NCBI GenBank assembly: GCA_019739215.1
Contig: JAHHDR010000019.1
Coordinates: 62,001 to 126,000 of the forward strand
DNA length: 64,000 bases
Origin: Rhizobium sp.
GTDB lineage: Bacteria; Pseudomonadota; Alphaproteobacteria; Rhizobiales; Rhizobiaceae
Direction of reading: 5' to 3'
The stretch's first letter is position 1; each line of letters opens with the position of its first letter. Positions 36,168-44,193 of the stretch are shown piece by piece. A program made the position numbers and the translations under genes. Under the pieces are notes generated by a model that saw nothing but the letters and a program-made list of their open reading frames with translations, had not been told where the DNA came from and made no database searches.

Positions 36168-37313
36168 TCAGATGCTTTCGTGAAACAGCCGCTTCGCGGC
36201 CTCGACCGTCAGTTCGACCGGATTGCCGCCCGTCGAGGGGTCGGCGACAGCCATCACCGCCATCTCGTCGATACGGTCGGTGCCGACGCCAAGGGCAGAC
36301 AGTTTGTCCGGGATGGCAAGGTCTTCGCGGAGCTTCAGCACGAAATCGTAGAAGCCGTTGAATCCGCCAGCGATTCCAAGATAGGCAGCCGCCGAGGCGA
36401 TCCGCTCCTCGATGGCCGGCCGGTTGAAACGCAGCACTGGCGGCATGACGACCGCATTCGTCGTGCCGTGATGGGTATGATAGATCGCGCCCACTGGATG
36501 CGACAGCGAGTGGATCGCGCCAAGGCCCTTCTGGAAGGCAACCGCACCCATGGCGGCGGCCGACATCATGTTGGTGCGGGCCTCGATATCGGTGCCGTCC
36601 GTGTAGGCACGCGGCAGATAGTCCTTGACCAGGCGCAGGCCTTCGAGCGCGATGCCCTGGCTCATAGGATGGTAGAAGGGCGACGAGAACGCTTCGAGGC
36701 AATGCGCAAACGCATCCATTCCGGTGCCCGCCGTGATCGACTTCGGCATGCCCACCGTCAGTTCGGGATCGCAGATTGTCACGCCCGGCAGGAACTTCGG
36801 GTGGAAGATGATCTTCTTGGTATGGGTCTCGGAATTGGTGATGACCGAAGCGCGGCCGACTTCGGAGCCGGTGCCGGCCGTGGTCGGCACGGCGACGATC
36901 GGCGCGATGCCCTCGACCGAGGCGCGGGTCCACCAGTCGCCGATATCCTCGAAATCCCAGACGGGCCTGGTCTGGCCGGCCATGAAGGCCACGCATTTGC
37001 CGAGATCGAGGCCCGAGCCGCCGCCAAAGGCGACGACGCCGTCATGGCCGCCGTCCTTGAACGCCTTGACGCCGGCTGCGAGGTTCCTGTCGTTGGGGTT
37101 CGGATCGACATCGGCGAAGATCGCGCGGCCGAGGCCGCCGGATTCGAGAATGTCGAGCGCGTTCTGCGTGATCGGCATGGGCGCCAGCCCGCGGTCGGTG
37201 ACCAGCAAGGGCGTCTTCATGCCGAGCGACTTGCAGTGGTCGGCGAGTTCCTTGATGCGCCCTGCCCCCATCTTGATCAGGGTCGGGTAGCTCCAGTTTG
37301 CGGAGATGCTCAT
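36168..37313 (-). CDS. Iron-containing alcohol dehydrogenase
   Basis: NAD(P)-dependent group III alcohol dehydrogenase, 381 residues. It has the nucleotide-binding motif FGGGSGLDLGK, VPTTAGTGSEVGRASVI, and the metal-binding His residues in GMDAFAHCLEAFSSPFYHPMSQGIA, SLSHPVGAIYHTHHGTTNAVVMPPVLRFN. Its ATG overlaps the aldehyde dehydrogenase stop (ATGA), so both are made together and likely act in sequence: alcohol to aldehyde to acid. The substrate is unknown. Confidence 0.9.
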   Translation of the reverse strand: MSISANWSYPTLIKMGAGRIKELADHCKSLGMKTPLLVTDRGLAPMPITQNALDILESGGLGRAIFADVDPNPNDRNLAAGVKAFKDGGHDGVVAFGGGSGLDLGKCVAFMAGQTRPVWDFEDIGDWWTRASVEGIAPIVAVPTTAGTGSEVGRASVITNSETHTKKIIFHPKFLPGVTICDPELTVGMPKSITAGTGMDAFAHCLEAFSSPFYHPMSQGIALEGLRLVKDYLPRAYTDGTDIEARTNMMSAAAMGAVAFQKGLGAIHSLSHPVGAIYHTHHGTTNAVVMPPVLRFNRPAIEERIASAAAYLGIAGGFNGFYDFVLKLREDLAIPDKLSALGVGTDRIDEMAVMAVADPSTGGNPVELTVEAAKRLFHESI

Positions 37314-38695
37314 CAGAATTGCTTTCTCAGATGGTAGGATTTCGGGCGGGTCAGGTTGTGGAATCCGAGGACCGAGAGCGAGCCGCCGCGCCCGGTCTCC
37401 TTGACGCCGGTCCAGCACAAAGCCGGGTCGAGATAATCGGCGCGGTTCATGAACACGGTGCCGGTCTCGAGTTCGTCGCCGATACGCCGCGCCCGTTCGA
37501 CGTCCTGCGTCCAGAGGGAGGCGGTGAGGCCATACTTGCAATCGTTCATCAGTTCGAGCGCCTCGGCGTCGTTCCTGACCTTCATGATGCCGACGGCCGG
37601 GCCGAAGGTTTCCTCGTTCATAAGAGACATGGAATGGTCGACATCGACAAGAATCTGCGGTGCGAGATAGGCACCACCGTCATCGGCCGGGAAGAGCTTC
37701 GGGTCGACCAGCGCCCTGGCACCCTTCGCCACGGCTTCGGCGATCTGCTCACGCACCACCTTGGCGAAACGCTTGTTGGCCATCGGCCCGAGCGAGGTCT
37801 CGGGATCGAGTGGATTGCCGAGCTTGTAGTTCGACACCCATGCGACGGACTTTTCGACGAAGGCGTCATAGAGGGTCTCGTTGACATAGATGCGCTCGAT
37901 GCCGCAGCAGCACTGGCCCGAATTGTAGGTCGCGCCATCCATCAGCGTATCGACAGCGGCATCGAGATCGGCGTCCTCCATGACATAACCGGGGTCCTTG
38001 CCACCAAGTTCGAGGCCGATGCCGGTAAACGTGCCGGCCGCCGCGCGCTCGATGGAGCGGCCGCCCTCGACCGAACCGGTGAAGTTGATGAAGTCGAACT
38101 GACCGTCGGCGATCAACTGTGAGGTGGTGCCATGGTCGAGGAAGATGTTCATGAACACATCCTCCGGCACGCCGGCCTCGTTGAAGGCCCGCACCATCCT
38201 CTCGCCGACCAGGATCGTCTGGCTGGCATGTTTGATGATCACGGTATTGCCCGCCATCAGGGCGGGTGCCACCGTATTGATCGCCGTCATGTAGGGGTAG
38301 TTCCAGGGCGCAACGACGAAGACAACGCCATGCGGCTCGCGACCGATATAGCGCTCGAACTTGTCACTCTTCTCGACCACGACAGGCGCCAGTGCGTCAT
38401 GCGCGATGGAGGCGACATAGTTGGAGCGCTCGTTGAAACCCTTGAACTCGCCGCCATAGCGCACAGGCCGGCCCATCTGCCAGGCCAGTTCCTTGACGAC
38501 ATCATCGGCCATCTCGTTGACGCGGGCGACGCCCTTCAGCACCAGCGAAACACGCTCTTCGAGCGGCCGCTTCGCCCAGGCCTTTTGCGCCTTGCGCACC
38601 CGCGCAATCGCCGCCTTGGCATCGTCGAAACTCGCCGCCGGACGCTCGGCATAGACCGAGCCGTCAACCGGCGAAATGCATTGGATAACAGTCAT
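37313..38695 (-). CDS. NAD(P)-dependent aldehyde dehydrogenase
   Basis: Oxidises an aldehyde to the acid. The 460-residue protein shows VVFVVAPWNYPYM, FTGSVEGGRSI (coenzyme loop), ELGGKDPGYVMEDAD (general-base Glu) and the catalytic Cys in NSGQCCCGIERIYV. It ends LGFHNLTRPKSYHLRKQF. It resembles succinate-semialdehyde/betaine-aldehyde type enzymes, but the substrate cannot be fixed. An AAGGGAG site precedes the ATG. It lies 16 bp after the PIN toxin gene, which separates it from the glutamine-synthetase-like gene. Confidence 0.9.
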   Translation of the reverse strand: MTVIQCISPVDGSVYAERPAASFDDAKAAIARVRKAQKAWAKRPLEERVSLVLKGVARVNEMADDVVKELAWQMGRPVRYGGEFKGFNERSNYVASIAHDALAPVVVEKSDKFERYIGREPHGVVFVVAPWNYPYMTAINTVAPALMAGNTVIIKHASQTILVGERMVRAFNEAGVPEDVFMNIFLDHGTTSQLIADGQFDFINFTGSVEGGRSIERAAAGTFTGIGLELGGKDPGYVMEDADLDAAVDTLMDGATYNSGQCCCGIERIYVNETLYDAFVEKSVAWVSNYKLGNPLDPETSLGPMANKRFAKVVREQIAEAVAKGARALVDPKLFPADDGGAYLAPQILVDVDHSMSLMNEETFGPAVGIMKVRNDAEALELMNDCKYGLTASLWTQDVERARRIGDELETGTVFMNRADYLDPALCWTGVKETGRGGSLSVLGFHNLTRPKSYHLRKQF

Positions 38696-38711
38696 TCTCG
38701 TCAGTCTCCCT

Positions 38712-39128
38712 TCAACAGGCCAGTGTTCTCACATGGCCCACCGCGCCATAGGCAAGGATCGCCCGGTCGCGGGTTATTATGGTCAGGTCGTGCTCGCGCG
38801 CGGTGGCGATGAGGATGCGGTCGAATGGATCTTTATGGAGTGGTTCGGGCAGGAAGCAGGAAGCGATGAAAGTTTCAGTCGTGACCGGCTGCTCGCTGAA
38901 ACCACCCTGTTCCATGAAGTCCCCATACCAGCGCCCAGCCGTCTTTGTCTCATGCATCCGCCCTTTCGATATCAACAACGCCATCTCCCAGGCAGTCACC
39001 GACGACACATAGGCAGGAAGTCCCCGCGCCCGGTTTCGCGCTAGAAAAGCCAATGCATCGGATTCAAGAGGTTCTCGCTTCGATAGCCATATCGCCGCAC
39101 AGGTATCGAGCAGGCAGGGTCTACTCAT
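38712..39128 (-). CDS. PIN-domain toxin (VapC-like)
   Basis: Probable RNase toxin of a type II toxin-antitoxin pair. The 138-residue protein starts MSRPCLLDTCAAIW (first acidic residue Asp of the PIN site), has SSVTAWEMALLISKGR with the conserved Glu and ends with DPFDRILIATAREHDLTIITRD, which supplies the last Asp residues. Its start lies inside the last codons of the antitoxin gene (ATGAGTAG, 8-nt overlap), the usual coupled arrangement. No mutation of the four acidic residues is evident. Confidence 0.88.
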   Translation of the reverse strand: MSRPCLLDTCAAIWLSKREPLESDALAFLARNRARGLPAYVSSVTAWEMALLISKGRMHETKTAGRWYGDFMEQGGFSEQPVTTETFIASCFLPEPLHKDPFDRILIATAREHDLTIITRDRAILAYGAVGHVRTLAC

Positions 39129-39597
39129 TGTAGAGCTTCTCACCCCACTCTTCGTCCCAGTCCATTGGCGCAGTCAGATCAACGCCAGGCATGACCGTAA
39201 CCGTGCCCTCCATGCACCCCCAGACCGGATGTATCTCCAGAAGTTCGCCCTCCTTGGTCTCCATATAGCGCTTGCCGTCCTTGTAAATCACGTCGTCTTC
39301 GGTGAACATTTTTGCTGGCAGTTCAGGTGCAAGCGGCTTGCCGTCCACCGCATAGCCCGCCTGCTTGCTCTCGCCAAACCCGCCATGGTCGCCTCGACGA
39401 CGCGCTGCCACCTCCTCAAGATTGACGCCGAGAAAATTCGACACATGATCCTGCTCGTCGGCGCTCATCTTGCGCTCGCCCTTCAGCATCCGCGACACAG
39501 CGCTAGGGTCCAACCCCATGGAACGCGCCAGCCCGCGCACGGACTCGCCACGTTCATCAAGTTGCTGGTGAAACCATGCCGTATCGATCTTCGCCAT
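39121..39597 (-). CDS. HTH (XRE-type) antitoxin paired with the PIN toxin
   Basis: Predicted DNA-binding antitoxin of 158 residues. Residues about 10-65 form an XRE-like helix-turn-helix (VRGLARSMGLDPSAVSRMLKGERKMSADEQDHVSNFLGV). The C-terminal half (about 90-158) has an AbrB-like or toxin-binding segment rich in acidic and aromatic residues (AKMFTEDDVIYKDGKRYMETKEGELLEIHPVWG) and ends EWGEKLYNE. The ATG at 39597 begins MAKIDTAWF. Three TGTTGCGAT-like operator repeats lie just upstream, which suggests autorepression. Confidence 0.82.
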   Translation of the reverse strand: MAKIDTAWFHQQLDERGESVRGLARSMGLDPSAVSRMLKGERKMSADEQDHVSNFLGVNLEEVAARRRGDHGGFGESKQAGYAVDGKPLAPELPAKMFTEDDVIYKDGKRYMETKEGELLEIHPVWGCMEGTVTVMPGVDLTAPMDWDEEWGEKLYNE

Positions 39598-39631
39598 GAC
39601 ACGCTCCTGGAAAAGCGCCATTGTCTCACAT

Positions 39632-39671
39632 TGTTGCGATTTCGTCAAAATACATCGCAACATGTTGTGAT
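39632..39671. promoter_or_regulatory. Operator repeats upstream of the antitoxin gene
   Basis: TGTTGCGAT (39632-39640), its exact inverse ATCGCAACA (39654-39662) and TGTTGTGAT (39663-39671, one change) fall in the 74-bp gap before the antitoxin start. The last two form a near-perfect 18-bp palindrome. This is the layout expected for antitoxin autoregulation and gives the pair its own promoter region. Confidence 0.65.
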
Positions 39672-41039
39672 TTACGCACGCTCAAAGCCGCGCGCCACCT
39701 CCCAGTCGGTAATCTTGCGGTCATATTCCTCCTGCTCCCATTGCGCAGCGCGAACGTAGTGGTCGATGACGTCGCTACCGAAGGCATCCCGCAGGAATCT
39801 CGACCTGTCGAGCGTGACGGTTGCGTCCCGCAGGGTCTTGGGGATTTCCCGCACCTTGCGCGCGCCATAGGCGTCGCCCTTGAACGGTTCCTCAAGCTTC
39901 ATGTTCTTCTCGATCCCGTCGATACCGGCGGCCAGCAGCGCCGCGAAAGCGAGATAGGGATTGAGGTCGGAGCCGCCGACACGGCACTCGATGCGGATTC
40001 CCTTGGTGCCGTCGCCGCAGAGGCGGTAGCCGGCGGTGCGGTTGTCCTTGGACCAGATCGCCTTTGTCGGCGCGAAGGTGCCGGCGACGAAGCGCTTGTA
40101 GGAATTTATATAGGGCGCCAGGAAATAGGTGATCTCGCCGGCATGGGCCAGCAGGCCGGCGACGTAGTGCTCCATCAGTTCCGACATGCCGTAGCGGCCC
40201 TGCTTGTCGAAGAACAGCGGCTTGCCATCGAGCGACCACAGCGACTGGTGGACATGGGACGACGAGCCGGCGGCGGCGTTGCTGTACTTGGCGAGGAAGG
40301 TGATCGCCTTGCCCTTGGACCAGGCGATTTCCTTGCAGCCATTCTTGATGATCGAATGTCGGTCGGCCATGGTCAGCGCCTCGGCGTAGCGGACATTGAT
40401 CTCCTCCTGCCCGGCCGACGCCTCACCCTTGGAATTCTCGACGGGGATGCCCGCGCCCTGCAATCCATTGCGGATCGCGCGCATCACGTCCTCTTCCTTG
40501 GTCGTCTGGAAGATGTGGTAGTCCTCGTTGTAGCCCGAGACGGGCCGGAGGTCGCGGTAGCCGGAGAGCCTTGCGTCGTCATAGGTCTGGTCAAACAGGA
40601 AGAACTCGAGCTCCGACGCCATGAAGGGCTTCATGCCCAAGGCCTCGAGACGCTTGACCTGCTTCTTGAGGATCGCCCGGGGTGAGTGCGGCACGTCCTC
40701 GTGCGTGTGATGGTCGAGAACGTCGCAGAGCACCAGCGCCGTGCCTTCGAGCCATGGAATGCGGCGCAGCGTCGCCATGTCCGGCTTCATCGTGTAGTCG
40801 CCATACCCCTTTTCCCAACTGGTTGACGTATAGCCGGGGACCGTTTCCATCTCCATGTCGGTGGCGAGCAGGTAGTTGCAGCTATGGGTCTCCTCATGGG
40901 CGCCGTCAACGAAGAACTGCGCGTGGAACCGCTTGCCCATCAGGCGACCCTGCATGTCCACCAGGCAGGCGAGCACGGTGTCGATCGTTCCTGCGGCGAC
41001 GTCCTCTTTCAGTTGTTCGAATGTGTAGCTGTTGCTCAT
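39672..41039 (-). CDS. Glutamine synthetase-family ligase (possible gamma-glutamyl amine synthetase)
   Basis: ATP-dependent ligase of the GS family, 455 residues. It has the N-terminal beta-grasp domain (IDTVLACLVDMQGRLMGKRF) and catalytic motifs with metal and ATP residues (ASELEFFLFDQTYDD, QEEINVRYAEALTMAD, GSSSHVHQSLWSLDG, RIECRVGGSDLNPYLAFAALLAAG). It lacks the adenylylation loop of GlnA. Such GS-like proteins beside transporters and dehydrogenases usually join glutamate to an amine (PuuA, IpuC types). The following order with an aldehyde and an alcohol dehydrogenase fits that, but the amine is unknown. Confidence 0.85.
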   Translation of the reverse strand: MSNSYTFEQLKEDVAAGTIDTVLACLVDMQGRLMGKRFHAQFFVDGAHEETHSCNYLLATDMEMETVPGYTSTSWEKGYGDYTMKPDMATLRRIPWLEGTALVLCDVLDHHTHEDVPHSPRAILKKQVKRLEALGMKPFMASELEFFLFDQTYDDARLSGYRDLRPVSGYNEDYHIFQTTKEEDVMRAIRNGLQGAGIPVENSKGEASAGQEEINVRYAEALTMADRHSIIKNGCKEIAWSKGKAITFLAKYSNAAAGSSSHVHQSLWSLDGKPLFFDKQGRYGMSELMEHYVAGLLAHAGEITYFLAPYINSYKRFVAGTFAPTKAIWSKDNRTAGYRLCGDGTKGIRIECRVGGSDLNPYLAFAALLAAGIDGIEKNMKLEEPFKGDAYGARKVREIPKTLRDATVTLDRSRFLRDAFGSDVIDHYVRAAQWEQEEYDRKITDWEVARGFERA

Positions 41040-41114
41040 GGGTGTCTTCCGCGGATCCAGGTGGTCTTGTTCGGGAATGGTCCGGCGCCGTGCGCCGGAC
41101 CAGCGATCGGGCTA

Positions 41115-42167
41115 TCAGCCGTTGGTGTAGGGAGGACCTGCCTTGGTCAGGACCGCATTGTACTCCTCGAAGATCGAGATGATCTTCGCCGCCGTCTCGC
41201 CCTGCTGGGCCATTTCCTTCCAGAAGACCTTGGCTGCGTCTTCCACAGCCTTCCATTCCTCCTGCGGGATCGAGGTCAGCTTGAGCTTGGTGCCGGTGGC
41301 GCGCAGCTTGGCTTCTCCGCCCCAGTACCACTGGTTGCGATAGTTGTTGCCGGCTTCGATCGCCGTCATCACCAGCGACTTGAGATGCTCGGGCAGTTCC
41401 GCCCACTTCTTCTCGTTGACGAAGAACGAGCCGATCCAGGCGCCGGAAATGTTGTTGGTCAGGAAGTGCTCGGTCACATCGGCCCAGCCAACCGTGTAGT
41501 CCTCGGTGATGCCGGACCAGGCCATGCCGTCGAGTTCGCCGGTCTGCACCGCGACCTGCGCGTCTTCATACGGGATGGTGACGGGCACGACGCCGAACTG
41601 CGACAGGAACCGACCCGCCGTCGGGAACGTGTAGAGCCGGAGACCATCGAGGTCCTTGAGCGAGGTGATCGGCTTCTTGGTGTTGAAGTGGCAGGGATCC
41701 TGACCCGAGGACGACAGCCACACCACACCGCCGACCTTTTCGTAGGCGCTCTTCCAGATATCGGCGAGGCCGTACTGCTTGAAGAGCACGGGCACGTCGA
41801 GGATCTGCTTGGTGGCGAGCGGGAAGTAGCCGCCGAAGGTGGCGACTTCGGCCGGCGACGCCATGGAGTCGTCATCCGAGTGGATGGCGTCGATGGTGCC
41901 GGCCTGAAGCGCGCGGAACAGTTCGCCGGTGGGCACGATCTGGTCGGCGAAGAACAGTTCGATCTCGAGCTCGCCCTTGGCCGCCGCGTTGATGGCATCG
42001 ATGATCGGCTTGGTCACATGCTCGCCGAGTGCGGCGCCAGCATAGGTCTGGAAGCGCCACTTGATCGCGGTCTGCGCCTTGACGATGGCCGGCGTGGCGA
42101 GGACGGAACCGGCGGCACCGACCGAGAGCGCGCTGGCCTTGGTGAGAAATTGACGTCTGCTGTTCAT
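41115..42167 (-). CDS. TRAP transporter substrate-binding protein (DctP family)
   Basis: Periplasmic receptor of a TRAP transporter, 350 residues. It starts MNSRRQFLTKASALSVG with a twin-arginine signal (SRRQFL) and a cleavage site after TPAIVKAQ. The mature part has the DctP pattern AIKWRFQTYAGAALGEHV, PTGELFRALQAGTIDA, and FNTKKPITSLKDLDGLRLYTF with the conserved Arg. The DctM gene is 108 bp upstream on the same strand. The ligand is unknown. The neighbours suggest a nitrogen compound or its acid. Confidence 0.92.
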   Translation of the reverse strand: MNSRRQFLTKASALSVGAAGSVLATPAIVKAQTAIKWRFQTYAGAALGEHVTKPIIDAINAAAKGELEIELFFADQIVPTGELFRALQAGTIDAIHSDDDSMASPAEVATFGGYFPLATKQILDVPVLFKQYGLADIWKSAYEKVGGVVWLSSSGQDPCHFNTKKPITSLKDLDGLRLYTFPTAGRFLSQFGVVPVTIPYEDAQVAVQTGELDGMAWSGITEDYTVGWADVTEHFLTNNISGAWIGSFFVNEKKWAELPEHLKSLVMTAIEAGNNYRNQWYWGGEAKLRATGTKLKLTSIPQEEWKAVEDAAKVFWKEMAQQGETAAKIISIFEEYNAVLTKAGPPYTNG

Positions 42168-42275
42168 GGTCTTGTTTCCCTCTGTTGTTGACAAGGTCTT
42201 GGTGGCCGCTTGTCCCGTTCGTGGTCTTCTCGACGGCCATTCTTCTTGGGATCCGGCGGTGGCCGCCGGCTCCGG

Positions 42276-43598
42276 TTACTTGTTGTAGACCAGGCTCGGC
42301 AGCCAGGTGGCGATCTGCGGGAAGACGGCGATGATCAGCAGGCTGAACGCCATGATCCCGACGAAGGGCCATATCGACTTGTAGATATCCGGCATCGTCA
42401 CCCCGGGCGGCGCCATGGCGCGCATCAGGAACAGATTGTAGCCGAACGGCGGGGTAATGTAGGCGATCTGGCAGGTGATCGTGTAGAGAATGCCGTACCA
42501 GACCAGGTCGAAGCCCAGCGTGCCTACGAGCGGGATGTAGAGCGGCGCGACGATGACCAGCATGGCAGTGTCGTCGAGGAACGCTCCCATGATGATGAAT
42601 GACAACTGCATCAGAAGCAGGATCTGCCAGGGCTCCAGTCCAAGATCACCCAGGAAGAACCGCTCGATGGACTTGACCGCGCCCAGCCCATCGAAGACCG
42701 CCCCGAAGCAGAGCGAGGCCACCAGGATCCACATGAACATGCACGATATGCCGAGCGTGTTTCGCACCGTGTCGACGAAAACCTTGCGCGTCAGCCGCTT
42801 GCGGTAGATTGCTGCGACCAGTGACGCCAGTGCACCGATCGCTGAGCTCTCGACGAGGCTCGTCGTGCCCGTCATGAACAGGCCCATCATCAGCACGAAG
42901 ATCGCCAGCGGAATGATCCCGGCCGACAGCAGCTTGATCTTGTCCCATAGCGGAACATCGCGTTCTTCAGCCGAGAGCGCCGGACCGAGTTTCGGATTCA
43001 TGCGGCAGCGGATGTAGATGTAAACGCTCATAAAGAGCGCCATCATCAGGCCGGGCAAAATGCCGGCCACCCAGAGTTCGCCCACGGGCACCCGTGCGAT
43101 CATGCCGTAGAGAACGAGCACGACACTTGGCGGGATGAGGATTCCCAGCGTGCTGCCACCCTGGATGACGCCGGTCACCATGATCTTGTCATATCCCCGC
43201 CGCAGCAGTTCCGGCAGGGCGATGGTGGCGCCGATCGCCATGCCGGCGACGCTGAGCCCATTCATCGCGGAAATGATCACCATCAGCCCGATGGTGCCGA
43301 GCGCCAGCCCGCCGCTGATCGGTCCCATCCAGACATGGAACGCCTTGTACAGATCCTCGGCGATGCCGGACTCCGACAGCATGTAGCCCATGAAGATGAA
43401 CATGGGCAGGGTCAGCATCGGATACCATTTGACGAGCTTCATCGCGGCGGAGAAGCCCATTTCGGAGCCGCCCTCGCCCCACAGCAGAAAGGCCGCGATG
43501 ACGGCGACGAAGCCGATGACGGCAAAGACCCGCTGCCCCGTGAGCAGCAGCACCATCATCGACGAGAACATTGTCAGTGCGATCAGTTCATAGCTCAT
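42276..43598 (-). CDS. TRAP transporter large permease (DctM family)
   Basis: Twelve-helix sodium-coupled permease subunit, 440 residues, starting MSYELIALTMFSSMM. The sequence has MFIFMGYMLSESGIAEDLY, LLRRGYDKIMVTGVIQGGSTLGILIPPSVVLVLYG and the symmetric second half ending FALLIIAVFPQIATWLPSLVY-like. Its ATG overlaps the DctQ stop by 4 nt. Confidence 0.93.
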   Translation of the reverse strand: MSYELIALTMFSSMMVLLLTGQRVFAVIGFVAVIAAFLLWGEGGSEMGFSAAMKLVKWYPMLTLPMFIFMGYMLSESGIAEDLYKAFHVWMGPISGGLALGTIGLMVIISAMNGLSVAGMAIGATIALPELLRRGYDKIMVTGVIQGGSTLGILIPPSVVLVLYGMIARVPVGELWVAGILPGLMMALFMSVYIYIRCRMNPKLGPALSAEERDVPLWDKIKLLSAGIIPLAIFVLMMGLFMTGTTSLVESSAIGALASLVAAIYRKRLTRKVFVDTVRNTLGISCMFMWILVASLCFGAVFDGLGAVKSIERFFLGDLGLEPWQILLLMQLSFIIMGAFLDDTAMLVIVAPLYIPLVGTLGFDLVWYGILYTITCQIAYITPPFGYNLFLMRAMAPPGVTMPDIYKSIWPFVGIMAFSLLIIAVFPQIATWLPSLVYNK

Positions 43599-44104
43599 GC
43601 GATCGGCTTCCCGCGAACCTGCGCCACGTCCTTGATCAGATTGGCAATGGACTGCAGCAGCATGAGCAGGATGCCGAAGGTCATGGTGACCTTGATCGGC
43701 CACATATAGGGCGCCCAGGCGGTAAAGCTCTTCTCGCCATACTGGATGGCATAGGTCGTCGAGGACAGGCCGCCATACAGCATGAATCCGAGATAGGCGA
43801 TGAGCGCAACGGCGGTGAGCGCATCGATGGCAGACCGGCGCCGGAGCGACCAGTTGCTGTAAAACAGATCCATCCTGACATGATCCCCGGTCTGCATGGC
43901 GAAAGCCCCGCCCAGCATGAAATACGCCGCCATCGCGAACTGCGCCGATTCCAGCGTCCAGTTTGCGGGCAGACGAAACGCCTTCGAGACCGACGAGTAG
44001 AGCAGGATGCCCATCATCACGAAGATCAGGTACATCGTGACCGTGCCGACGCGACGGTTGAAACCGTCGACCAGCCTCACGAACGTGATGATCCCCCTAG
44101 GCAT
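43595..44104 (-). CDS. TRAP transporter small permease (DctQ family)
   Basis: Four-helix membrane subunit, 169 residues, starting MPRGIITFVRLVDGFNRRVG. Helices lie near residues 22-42, 58-76, 94-114 and 135-155, with QTGDHVRMDLFY after the second. It is the first TRAP gene in the operon and overlaps DctM by 4 nt. An in-frame upstream start would add 17 residues without a ribosome site. Confidence 0.9.
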   Translation of the reverse strand: MPRGIITFVRLVDGFNRRVGTVTMYLIFVMMGILLYSSVSKAFRLPANWTLESAQFAMAAYFMLGGAFAMQTGDHVRMDLFYSNWSLRRRSAIDALTAVALIAYLGFMLYGGLSSTTYAIQYGEKSFTAWAPYMWPIKVTMTFGILLMLLQSIANLIKDVAQVRGKPIA

Positions 44105-44193
44105 CGATGGCCCTCCCCGCGCACGCCACACCCGTTCGCGGGCACCGGGCGTCACGTCCTTCCGTTCCAGTCTTCATACGAATGTCTCCTGAC

